From positions 22,638,727 through 22,702,726 of the forward strand of contig NC_134115.1 in the NCBI RefSeq assembly GCF_040939455.1: DNA of 64,000 nt, written 5' to 3'. Made by a program: the position numbers and the translations under genes. Of this stretch, positions 53,711-64,000 are shown piece by piece. Origin of the DNA: Microcebus murinus. Its lineage: Eukaryota > Chordata > Mammalia > Primates > Cheirogaleidae. Each line of letters begins with the position of its first letter. Position 1 is the stretch's first letter. The notes under the pieces were generated by a model, which was not told where the DNA came from, searched no databases, and saw only the letters and a program-made list of their open reading frames with translations.

Positions 53711-55436
53711 AGTGCAACCAAACCATGTCTCAACCCCCGGCAGTGCTATCAGTACATCATTTACTGCCTTGCTGGAACGTGTCCTTTCTCAGAAGGCCTC
53801 CTGCTTGCATGAGAATGTACCACATGGTTGTGGATTTCTACCATGTTGCATTTGCAATTAAAACAGCTAACTGCGGTGTCTTATAAAGATGATTTCCAAG
53901 CTGCCAGGACAATAATGCCACAAACCCCACCAGATTTTATGAGTCAAATGACAGTATAAATCATTAGAAAAATGTGTGCCAACCACAGACACAGCAATGC
54001 CTCAAACTCTTAGAGTACTGAACATCATCCAGTTGGCTGAGAAAAAAACATGTGGCTTCAAATCATTTTTCACAATTACTATCCTAGCTAGTTCATAGTT
54101 TTTGGCAGATATGCCCCACATGCACAACGGAACTTAGCTAATTTTCACTCTGCTGATCGACAAATATGATTTTTTTTTTCCTTTCAGAAAAACCACCCAG
54201 AGAGCTTTCATAAAATCTGAGGTAGTACATCAAAAAAATGAGCCCATTTGTTACGGTCTTCCTTTAAATAATGCATATTAAACAGGCCACCCAATATTCC
54301 TCACAAAAAGTTCTACTGTGCTAAGACGATGAGTCAAGAGGACCAGTCATACTAACTACAAGAGAGTCAACCCAAAACTTCTAAGTCCTTCTTTACCTTT
54401 TTCTTTTCAACTGAGCTTGCTTTTCATGTGGCAAAAATTATAAATAGGCGTATACATATACACATTTTTAAAGTTATTTAGTATGGGTTTCTCCAAAATC
54501 ATTACGAGTATTTAACAGTTAGACTTGAAATACTACACGATCAATTTCCTTAAGCAATATTTCTGTGACTGAAGGAATAAAAAAGCTTTTCTATTAAACT
54601 CACATTTCTCCCCAAGTATCATTCCCAAGTTGTCTTCTTGAGAGACTGTTCATCCATAGTCCAAGTGCTGAATTTCCATGTATGAATGTGTGTTTTATGA
54701 GGGTTTCAAAAAATGTAAATCTACTATAAACTGAATAACCCCTCCTACAAAGAGAAGCATCCAAGCAACGAGGAGGAGCTCCCAAAATGTGTTTCAAATT
54801 CAGCACCAGTGGTGGCTCTGTAGAGGATGAAGGGACACTATTACAATAGGCAAAACAGGGGAGTTCCATTATATAGATAATGTTCTATTCTCTAGTTTGG
54901 GGTAGGTATTAGTTAGACATTTTTTGTCCGTCTTAAATATTTTATAACAGTTTTTAAAATATTTAGCTCCCTGAACTTGCTCTTGGCAGTTCCAGATCCT
55001 TGAGGAAGAGTTTTGTTTCACCTTGCTGTCTGTGGAGTCAAACTGCATTTTCTTTAGGAGTGTAAAAATGGTCCCTTGTATCAGCTAGGTCCTTTAAAAC
55101 CAATTCTATTATCCTGAGTTCCCAATGACTTGGCCAAATCCTCACGACCTTTCCTATCAGATACGCTTTGTCTCAGGAGCAGCTTGAAAGAATATATAAG
55201 CCAAGGGTATTTTCAATCAGTGCAGATAAAGTGAAAATATCTTCTTATATTAAAGCTTCCAGTTTCCCAAAGAGAAAATTGTGTCAGTAAGGAAAAGGCA
55301 TAAGACCAAGAGAGTTAAATTGACCCAGTGTACTTCAAAATGCCCCGTAAGTTTAAAAGCCCTTCCTTTCCCACCTGATAATCGGGAGACAGAAGCAGGC
55401 TGCGCTCACCTAAACTTGGGTTTATAGTATGGTAGG

Positions 55437-55611
55437 GCAGTGGGTTCTCAAATGGGTTCTGAGACCCCAGCATCCAGCGCCAAATGGGAACATGCTGGAC
55501 ATACAAACTCCCAGACCCTGGGGAGGGGAAGGAGGTGGGAGGGGCAGCAATCTATTTTCAGAAGCCTTTAAGAAGGTGATGTTGCTGCCTGCTCCATTGA
55601 GAACCAGAGGT
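55437..55611. mobile_element. MER5-type hAT element
   Basis: The ends cagtgggttctcaaa and ccattgagaaccagagg are imperfect inverted termini of a MER5-type non-autonomous hAT-Charlie element. The length of about 175 bp fits the family. Confidence 0.65.
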
Positions 55612-55639
55612 GTAGAAGGAAGTTAGAAGAAGTGAGCAA

Positions 55640-55790
55640 CTGCATTTGAACACCAGAGTCTGCCCCTTATAAATGGTTACTTAACTTTTCCGTGCTTTAA
55701 TTTCCTCATCTACAAAATGAAGATGTTAATACCGTAGCTCCTAACTCACTGGAAAACTGGCAGTAAGATGATACACGTGAAAGCATGGCA
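55640..55790 (+). repeat. MIR SINE
   Basis: Sense MIR: 'ggttacttaacttttccgtg', 'tttaatttcctcatctacaa', 'aaatgaagatgttaatacc'. Confidence 0.75.
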
Positions 55791-55904
55791 AAATGCTTGA
55801 CTCTTACCAAGCATTTTCTACTAGGGAGGTAATCACAGATTTGCTTTTATTCCAAATTGCTCATCCATTTATTCAGTTAGAATTTATTGAGCATTTACCA
55901 CCTA

Positions 55905-56040
55905 CTGCACATGAGAATCACCCAGGGAGTTCTGGTGAAATCCCACTGCCTGTGCCCCTCTCCATATTAGAACATAGACTCTCTGACAGTGGGGCCCAAC
56001 CTTGCACAGGTTAAAGCTCCCCGGGAGCTTCTAATGGAAG
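55905..56040. mobile_element. MER5A-like hAT fragment
   Basis: The 'acatgagaatcacccaggga' block and, after it, 'gacagtggggcccaac' and 'aaagctccccgggagcttct' match the centre and second half of MER5A. Confidence 0.65.
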
Positions 56041-56822
56041 AAGCAAATCTGCAAGCAAAAATTACAGCCCAATGTCCAAACAGCAGTGGCTGGATGTATA
56101 CCCATCATCCCAGGGAAACTTTTAGGGAGGAGTCACTTGCTCAGCAAACTTTCTTTGGTGCCTATATGTTCCCTCCGGCTTTACTGCCCTTCGTAGGAGG
56201 CACAAATCATGTTTTTCTAAACTCTCATTGCTTGGCAACATGCCTGACAAAGAAGACGTGCAGGTGAAGTTTGTCGAGGCAACAAACAGTGACTTGGATT
56301 TCTAGGATTGGGACCTCCAACTCCTGGAAACCCGGGCACAGTTCGTCAGGACACAGCAGTAATTATAAGGTCATTATCTCCATAACAAACTCTCATAAAT
56401 GCACATTTGCCTGAAGGTATTGCCCAAGCCTCAAGGCTACACATAATGGTTTCACACACCCATTTCCAGGGGAGGAGTGACATGGGAAAAGCTTTTAAAT
56501 TAATTAAAAGAGACACTCGGGCACACTTCATGCCATTCTTTAATCTCCATTCTCCTGTGATAAATACTGAATGACAGAAACAGGCCCAGGCTAACGAGTT
56601 GGAGGCAGGCCCCTATGGGGGTCAGAAGCACTGCTGGGGGGCCCAAGCCTCAGAAAGAAGAAGAAGGAAATCACACCTTGCCTTGGCTGTGTCATTAAGG
56701 TGCCACCAAACAGTGCTCCGAAGAATGCCCACTGGACATGAGCTCTCACCCTTCTCTGACTAATAGCAATTTAAACAACAGATAAAAAGGAACCAGTATG
56801 ATTGCAATTAAGAAGTCAGAGA

Positions 56823-56910
56823 ATAATAATAATAATAATTATGATTTATTGAGGGTTTTCTAGCATCAGGCGCTGTGCTAAAGGCTTCGCATGAAAAATT
56901 TCATTTGATT
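56823..56910 (-). repeat. (AAT)n tract and MIR fragment
   Basis: About five AAT units (56824-56838) are followed by 'gatttattgagggttttcta' and 'atcaggcgctgtgctaaagg', the reverse complement of the MIR 3' part. Confidence 0.65.
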
Positions 56911-56914
56911 GTGG

Positions 56915-57360
56915 GGGAGGGCCTCCACATGGCCCCCAGCGATCCTGCCCTGCTAACACACACGCCCTGGCTAGCCCCCTTGCACTCTGAATCAGCACTG
57001 CCTCATGCGACCAATAGAAAATGACAGCAGTAACCGTCTGAGGTTGCTGAGTCAGTACTAACCAACTTCCGAGGTTAGATCATAAAAGACATCACCATGT
57101 GCAACAAGACCTCTCGGGTCACCTGCCTGGGGGAAGCCAGTGTCATGTTAAGTAGACACACAAGCAGCTCTGTGGCAAGGCACACGTGGAGAAGAACCAG
57201 TTTGCCAGCCACACGACTGGGCCACCTTGTCTGAAGCCCCAGACACGACAGACAGAGGGAAGCCATCATCACCGGCCTCTGAATTCCTGACCTGCAGAAC
57301 CCATGAACTAACTGTTGTTTCAAAAACTAAGATCTTGTGGTATTTTGTGATGCAGGATAC
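56915..57360 (+). repeat. MaLR-like LTR fragment
   Basis: Blocks such as 'gggggaagccagtgtcatgt', 'acttccgaggttagatcata', 'gaattcctgacctgcagaac' and 'gtggtattttgtgatgcagg' resemble an old LTR of the MaLR or ERVL type. The overlapping minus-strand open frames (57075-57323, 57148-57375) are by-products. Confidence 0.5.
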
Positions 57361-57782
57361 ACAACTCAAACACAAGAGTGAGACACCTTTATGCTACAGC
57401 TGAGGAGAGTTTAACTGATTCGATCTCGCCTAGACTAAGTGAAATAGTGGGGATTCAAATCCGGGATTGCAGATTTGAGGGTCCCACGTCCCACTCTGTC
57501 CTAACACTCCTGACAGATAAACATAAGGTACATCCCCTATTTCCCATCCTTTTTGTTAAGGGAAAAGTAATCATTTAATAGGAATCTGTGACAGGCTTTG
57601 GTTGTCCCCAAGATACTCTGTTCATCTTACACGGCACCCACCATTCTGCTTTGTATTTTAGTCATTTCTCTACGAATACATTAGAAACTCCCTCGCAATG
57701 CTTGCAAAGAGTAGAAAGGTAAAGACAGGCTGTTGTGCTAATCCTGTGGACGCCGCTTCAACTTGCCTGCTTTGGCATGTCC

Positions 57783-58350
57783 TCAGCTTTCAGGCCTGGT
57801 GATCTTAGGCAAGCTACCTAAATTTCATGAACTGCAGATTCCTTGCTCTTATAACACGGACGGTATTAACAAACGTGTTTGTACAGACTGCATTAGAAAA
57901 ATACTCAGAAAGTCCTTAACACATTGCCTGGCACATCGTAAGTGTTCAATAAATGTTACCTATTTGGATTTTTTTGTTTTGTTTTCTTTTTTTTTTTTTT
58001 GAGACAGAGTCTCACTTTGTTGCCCAGGCTAGAGTGAGTGCCGTGGCGTCAGCCTAGCTCACAGCAACCTCAAACTCCTGGGCTCAAGCAATCCTGCTGC
58101 CTCAGTCTCCTGAGTAGCTGGGACTACAGGCATGCGCCACCATGCCGGCTGATTTTTTTCTATATATATTAGTTGGAAAATTAATTTCTTTTTATTTATA
58201 GTAGAGACGGGGGTCTCGCTCTTGCTCAGGCTGGTTTCAAACTCTTGACCTCGAGCAATCCGCCCGCCTCGGCCTCCCAGAGTGCTAGGATTGCAGGTGT
58301 GAGCCACCTGCCTGGCCAAATGTTACCTATTTGGATTATTATTATCAAAT
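57783..58350 (+). repeat. MIR SINE split by an Alu
   Basis: Sense MIR from 'ctggtgatcttaggcaagct' to 'acacattgcctggcacatcg' and 'taagtgttcaataaatgtta'. The Alu at 57971-58317 sits in its 3' end, and the last bases resume after the duplication at 58338. Confidence 0.75.
57971..58317 (-). mobile_element. Strepsirrhine Alu SINE
   Basis: A dimeric Alu in minus orientation with the linker tatatatattagttgg and a long T-run. A perfect 20-bp target duplication, aaatgttacctatttggatt, lies at 57951-57970 and 58318-58337. It lies about 1.9 kb downstream (in transcript terms) of the cleavage-site exon. Confidence 0.97.
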
Positions 58351-60180
58351 ATGTGCTGAAAAGCATCCAACATTTTAAATGGCCAAACAAAAGCTCTTCT
58401 CCCAACCTCTCCTCATGTCAGAAAAAGAAGTTCCACTGAAATATTACATAGCAGTGGTTCTTCGAAATGACGCCCTCTCACTACGCAGGCACTGAAACCC
58501 GTAGTCACCGGCCTAGCCATGTGGCTAGAGACTTGGCCATGGCTCCTACGAGAGTCCAGCCTGCTGCTGGCTTGACGAGAGGAACAGGAAGAGCTGCTGT
58601 GCACGTCTGTCGTCTAGTGAGACACACACAGACCGATTTGGCTCTTCCCTACAAGAAGTGACAGACGGCAGGAGGCTCTGCCTCACCCTGGTCTTACATA
58701 AACAGGAGTGTAGAGGCAGTTTGTCTCCATCTGATCTCTTAATCCCAAAACATTCTTATCATTTTGTCAATTCAGACAAAGCTCCTTAGCCCCTGCCAGC
58801 ACTTATTCTGGTACCTTCCCTTGTGGTTCGTTCTTTTTTGGTCTTAGGGCTAATAAGCCACCAGGTGTTTACTGTCCCCTCACATGACTCCCTACTTAAA
58901 AAATGGTTACATTCCCACCTCCCCTTGAACTTAGCTTTATGGTCCCCCCCCTTTCTTTCCCCCTTAAACACAAGAAAGCTTTCTGTGTAAAGTTCTACCT
59001 GGGCTCTAAAACATTTCCATAACCTTCCACTTCTGGGTATGACTAAGCAAAAGGAAGCTGGGAGAAACACCAGCCACATTCACCCATCTCCAAAGAAGCA
59101 CAGATTCCTAGCAATGCAAAGTGCGGGGTTGGCTTCTCAGGTGGACGTACAGAGAGGGACTTGGACACAGAGCTGGCCCTCAGCAGGGATAGAGGGACAG
59201 GAGACCAGGGGGAGGGATCAGGACAGCAAATGAGGATGCAGGGGAGGCCCCTGGAGCAGTGAGGGATGGGAGGATCCTGACCTGAGGAGGTGGGGAAGGG
59301 CAGAGAAAAGGCTCCAGCTAGAAGGAATGTGAGGCAGGTGTGGGGAAAGCTATGGATTCCTGTCCTTTCTTCAGTTTGGAGACATTATGTAGAGAAGCAG
59401 GAACAGGGATTACAAAAAATAAAGTAGTATAGTGGAAAATATGCTGGCAGTGTTCAGCAATAAAAATTTTCGAGAAAGAGAAACGTAAAGGGTGTTTTAC
59501 CCATTGTAGAGCAAATCAGTGACTTGTGGATTTTATGACTAACATGCTCTAATTCACTTCTCAGTGATCATGAACCTAAAAACCCTAAGGCTAGAGATGT
59601 ATATTTTCTAAAGAGGCAATGTCAACTGAACTGGTGGATTACTCTTCCCAACATGTTAAGTAAGTTTTATTCACTGAAAAACCTTTTGATTGAACCACTG
59701 AACTATCAAGTCACACACTTTCCAACTATTTTTCCCCTGGTCTACTTTTTAAAACTATTACCTGAAGTGACAGGGCACACTTAGATGGCATAAGTCTGTT
59801 ACCTACCAGCAGTCATTGCAATGATTTCTAAGAACCAATATCGATTAACTACACTGGTTTCAGGGTGCAGTAAATGTGTATCAGAGGTAAACATGATCAT
59901 TGATAGGTCTAAGGGTGTCTACATCTTGCACAAGGTAAGCTCTCAAACAGAAATTCTGTGAATCAGAGCTCCCTTTTCTTTCCCCTTATTTTAGAACCAA
60001 AGATCTAAGTTCAAAAAGATCCAGAAAGCATCACAGACCATTAACCAATTTCAAATGGTGGGTCCTGAAACAGGAAAAAGTCCCTGGTCATTATTTCTGA
60101 GTCCTCCCAGTCCAGCAAATCTTCCCCATACAATGAGAAACTGGATGACATGGCCCCGGGCCAGGCTTCCTTAGCGAACT
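58350..60180. other. Intron stretch next to the cleavage-site exon
   Basis: No recognised repeat. The part 58460-58670 is noticeably richer in CpG than its surroundings. The purine-rich part 59190-59340 (GGGA/GAGG-rich on the plus strand) is pyrimidine-rich in the PCSK5 transcript. Confidence 0.5.
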
Positions 60181-60183
60181 TAC

Positions 60184-60297
60184 CATATACCACATGCTTG
60201 GCCACTTGGGATCATTGAAGTAGGTAGACTGAGTACGACTGAGGTCATAATCCCTCTTTGTCCGTTTTTTCACCACTTGCTGTTGGATCCACTCCAC
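60184..60297 (-). CDS. PCSK5: PCSK5 internal exon: propeptide end with autocleavage site
   Basis: This exon encodes 38 residues from VEWIQQQ to PSMWYM. PCSK5 (PC5/6) is a calcium-dependent serine endoprotease of the kexin/furin family that cleaves precursor proteins after paired basic residues in the secretory pathway and at the cell surface. The motif RTKR followed by DYD, at residues 12-18 of the exon, is the multibasic site where the family cuts off its own inhibitory propeptide; the segment after it begins the mature enzyme. The acceptor is a pyrimidine-rich tract ending in GGCAG at 60298-60300, and the donor is GTAAGT at 60183-60178. Length is a multiple of three and both junctions are phase 0. 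Compared with the human protein as I recall it, two residues after the cleavage site differ (Leu for Phe, Thr for Ala). The paralogue PCSK6 is the main alternative, but the wording here and in the next exon fits PCSK5 better. Confidence 0.95.
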
Positions 60298-60610
60298 CTG
60301 CCAAGAAGGAAGACATTTGGTGAGTGTTCAAGTACCATTAGAGTTAGCACAACATAAACAAGGCATTTCCCATCTTGAGTCAATGCTATTTAAGTCTGAG
60401 TCCAGGAGCTCAAAGATTCCCTAGAAACCCAGTTTTTTGTTTTTAATTTTTAATGCAGGCAGGTGTTTTAGTTTTTTTATAGATAGATCATTTATATCTC
60501 TCAACAGCGAGCTAACCTTTTGGCTTTTTCAGAAAGCATATTTTACTCACAATTTGTTACAAATGGATAGTTAATTTTTAAGGTAATTTTTCATCCTTAC
60601 TTTATGCTAA

Positions 60611-60816
60611 GAGTTTATAAACTTTTTCTATAAAGGTCCAGATAATAAATATTTTAGGCTTTGCAGGTCACTTGGTCCTAATGCAATTCCTCATTCTATC
60701 AGTGCAAGCACCATAGATAATACATAAATGAATGGGCGTGACTGTGCTCTAGTGAAACTTTATGTACAAAAACAGTCTGGATTTGACCCATGGGCCACAG
60801 TTTACAATCCCTGACT
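60611..60816 (+). mobile_element. Non-autonomous hAT DNA transposon
   Basis: Nearly complete copy: 'aaactttttctataaaggtc', 'aaatattttaggctttgcag', 'aatgaatgggcgtgactgtg' and 'tggatttgacccatgggcca' in order. It is the same family as the fragment at 1408-1497. Confidence 0.75.
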
Positions 60817-60856
60817 TACATAATGCACCAATTTTTAAAAAATATTCTGGGATCAT

Positions 60857-61197
<341 letters not shown>

Positions 61198-61249
61198 ATT
61201 CTGGGATCAAATGCTCTAGGATCACAAATTTTAAAAAATTTCTACAACA

Positions 61250-61375
61250 CGGTGTGATGGAAAAGCACTATTTGGAGAATCAGAAAAGCCAAAGCCCTAG
61301 TCCTATTCATGGCACAAAACTGGAGAAGCCACTCAATTTCCTCAGCCGTAGGCTCCTCGCCAGCTCAGTAATTCA
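61250..61375 (+). repeat. MIR SINE fragment
   Basis: The sense blocks 'atggaaaagcactatttgga', 'gagaagccactcaatttcct' and 'cctcagccgtaggctcctcg' fit MIR. Confidence 0.6.
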
Positions 61376-61934
61376 AACACACTCGCTACATGCGAATCTC
61401 AATATTTAGTCATAACCTTTGTTTAAACAAAATAATCAGAAACCCTGAGTTTAATACAGGATCAGTAACCTAATAGGACGGGCATGTATGGCAACATTTT
61501 CTTTTAAAAGGGTATCATTATGGCAACAGAAAAATAAGCATGTTCTACAGCTTCAATGGAGTATCTCAAATGCAGTATCAACCCTGGTGGCATTCCTCAA
61601 ATTTGTTCCTAAATGCTTCTTTGTTTGATTCTTCTGGTGACAGCTAATTTCGTCACAATGCTCTGAAATGTTTTGTTCTACCATTTATCTCTACTCTCCA
61701 CAGAGGAATTAAAAAATGAGTTGAGGAGGAAGGAGACTTCGTAGTTCACTGCTATAATTCCATATCCGCCCATTCAGTGAAGATGTTAAAATTTCTCTTG
61801 CCTACTCAATTACCGGAGAAGGGCTCCTAAGGTATCCTCCTCGATCAGAGAGGAGCAGCAAGTATGGGCACACGTGTACAGTTTTTATTTCCAGGAAGCA
61901 TTTTAACCTCTTCCTTTCAAATACTCAGGAATGA

Positions 61935-62060
61935 GTTTCATTCACTCACTAATTCATTCAACAAGCATTAAGCGCCAGGCACTGTGGTGAGAATATAAAG
62001 ATGAGTAAGATTTGTCTTTATCTTTAAAAGACTTAATATTTTACCAGGGAAATTTAGCAA
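61935..62060 (-). repeat. L2 LINE 3' fragment
   Basis: Reverse complement of the L2 end: 'ctaattcattcaacaagcat', 'agcgccaggcactgtggtga', 'aatataaagatgagtaaga'. Confidence 0.65.
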
Positions 62061-63539
62061 GTATTTTACAATTCTGCGCCTCATAAAACAATGATCTCCA
62101 TGAATGACATCTGACACAGGCTCTGTCCCATTTAATTGACAATTACTTAGACCACCCATGATGATTTTCACTACAAAACTTGTATTTACAATCTATATCT
62201 TATATGACTGTCTATAAGTCTTATCCCAATAAGGTTGAACTAGTTCACGGTTGCACGCTTGGTAAAAGAAGGCTGCAGATCTGTTTAGACAGAACTCTTT
62301 TCAAAACTAATCCTATATTGGCAGTGGCTTTTCCTAACAGAGCCTTCATAAATTCCAAACTGCCAACGTATATGGGTGCACAAATCACAAAGTGTCAAAT
62401 CTCCCCCAGTGTGGATGCAATAAAGAGACTTCTAGAGATCAGGACAGTCTATACTGGGGTGGGTGGGAGTGGATAATCATTCCTACAATGATACCGTAAG
62501 TATGCCCTTCCTCCTATGCACACGTTCCAATAGACAAATGGGATAAGTATGTGAGAAAACCAAGTGACAGCCATTTTCCTAGATGAACTATAGGTACTAA
62601 AATAGAACAAAATATCCTACCAAACAGCACCTCTTCTGTAATTTTACCAAACAAAAATGCTTAATTACAGGACTTGGTGGCTAGAAGGTGGCACAGCAAC
62701 TTGGCATCTAGCTTTGACTGCAAGTCACTCCGATCACAGGGCTGCAATACTCAAGAAAAGGTCAGTGGGGATTTTTTTTTTAGTGTCATGTATCATGTAT
62801 TTTGCCTTGGTGCTTTATGGGGATAAGTATATAGCCCTTTATTTTTTAGAAAGCGGGAAAAGCACATCTTGGATCGGAAGGTTTCTATGACTGGAAAGAC
62901 CATATTTATATGTTTAAACTATTATCCATATGTCTGTCCTTGAGCTCTTCAGAGAAAAAGTCAGAGGTAATGTATTGTGCAGATTTTTATTTCTTACCAA
63001 GAAGCCAAATGCAAAGAAAAGATACTTAAAAATTAATTTTCATAAAGCTATGGTCAGTCCAGGAGAAAAGAATAATCATGTGCATTCCCTCATTGATTTA
63101 ACTTCTGAAAGTTCTATTAATGTTTCCTATACATTAAGGAACTACAAGACCTTTGAAACCATCAGTCTATTTTCCATTATTTTCAACACACACATGCCAC
63201 ATGGTTTTAAGGTCACTCCCTTCATCTACTCACAGCACTCTCATTCCTAGGACTGTGGTCCAGGTGAACAATGTGCATTTGCTTCTTAAGAAATTTCATC
63301 TAAAGATGTCTGAATCCAAAACACATCAGTTGACAATTGTGGGAAATTTGCCCTCATAATCTCACCTGAACATATATCTCACTATTTTAAAATTTACCAG
63401 CTTTTGATACTACGCAACAGGAAGGCAACAGGAGGAAAAAAAAAAGGATGTTATCATATGAATATATATAAGTTATTACATAAATATAAATGGGAAACAA
63501 ATTATGGTGTTATTTTTAAAATGTACCTTGCAGTGAGAG

Positions 63540-64000
63540 GGAATCAGTCCTTTAGATATTAAGAAATATTAATACTCATGGTTAACACATATACTGTTAG
63601 CACATATCTATAGATATATGAATGGTACAGAATAGAAATTCAAGAAACTGACCTGAAACATGTAAGAATACAGTGTGTGATAATGATGTTATCCTAAATT
63701 CATAAGGAAAAACAAATTACTTCATAAATCGTGCTGGAACAACAACCAAATGGGGAAAAAAATAAAGCTGAAGCCACTCTCACATCTTACAACAAGATCA
63801 ATTTCAAATGAATCAAATACTTAAATGTAAAAGTCAACAAATATGGTACCATAAAAGTACCATAAGAAATAAGAAAGACTTTTGAAAATAATCTTAGAGT
63901 AGAAGATGCCTAGCTAAGCATAATACAAATGAAAAGATGATTTAGAAAACTGATAAACTGATGTAACTTTGAGACAGCAAAAGGAATATCAAAAGCAAGG
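63540..64000 (+). repeat. Old L1 ORF2 fragment running off the window
   Basis: The blocks 'cataaatcgtgctggaacaa', 'aaatcaaatacttaaatgt' (as in 'gaatcaaatacttaaatgta') and 'tttgaaaataatcttagag' follow L1 ORF2 in sense with heavy decay. The element continues beyond the edge. Confidence 0.6.

Larger units (their letters stand above)
23691..60183 (-). other. PCSK5: PCSK5 large intron, 36,493 bp
   Basis: The intron lies between the propeptide-cleavage exon and the catalytic-Asp exon, with donor GTAAGT at its high end and acceptor CTTCAG at its low end. No recognisable PCSK5 coding sequence is inside, and the flanking exons join in frame without it. It carries most of the transposable elements and the unusual structures listed separately. 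Confidence 0.9.

Noticed and set aside
58460..58670. Possible CpG island or small exon
   Set aside because: CpG density is only locally raised, the length is short and no splice-bounded frame related to PCSK5 is present.

Overview
The window is nuclear DNA from a primate, most likely a strepsirrhine (lemur or loris group). The main evidence is the Alu class. Five of the seven Alu copies that can be judged carry the AT-rich linker typical of strepsirrhine Alus between their two monomers (around tatatatattagttg and a following ctatttatag block), and two are older AluJ-like dimers. No anthropoid AluS or AluY copy was recognised. The L1 3' ends are also unlike the human L1PA type. MIR, L2, MaLR-type LTR and hAT fragments fit any placental mammal. 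The exact species cannot be read from the window.

There is one recognisable gene, on the minus strand: PCSK5 (proprotein convertase subtilisin/kexin type 5). Only three internal coding exons are present. In transcript order they are 60297-60184 (114 bp, end of the propeptide with the RTKR autocleavage site), 23690-23547 (144 bp, start of the S8 catalytic domain with the catalytic aspartate) and 21533-21457 (77 bp, a calcium-binding stretch ending inside the codon before the catalytic histidine exon). They join in frame. The introns are 36,493 bp and 2,013 bp. The 5' exons lie beyond base 64000 and the 3' exons below base 1. Everything else is intron.

Layout in plus-strand order: 1-21456 is partial downstream intron with three Alus, a MaLR-like LTR with a 5-bp duplication, MIR and L2 fragments and simple repeats. 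21457-23690 holds two exons. 23691-60183 is the large intron. It contains a MER1-like hAT element, L2 and MIR pieces, a 5'-inverted (twin-primed) L1 nested inside an older LTR-like repeat, a 332-bp inverted repeat with arms about 96% identical around a 2.5-kb spacer, a young 5'-truncated L1 inside that spacer, an Alu whose 5' junction has been amplified in tandem, and two old LINE 3' regions. 60184-60297 is the exon with the propeptide cleavage site. 60298-64000 is partial upstream intron with a hAT element, an Alu and an old L1 fragment running off the end.

No bacterial-type operon, CRISPR array, RNA gene or intact autonomous element was found. The points most worth follow-up are structural: the inverted repeat, the amplified Alu junction, the twin-primed L1, and an inverted Alu pair flanking the cleavage-site exon.
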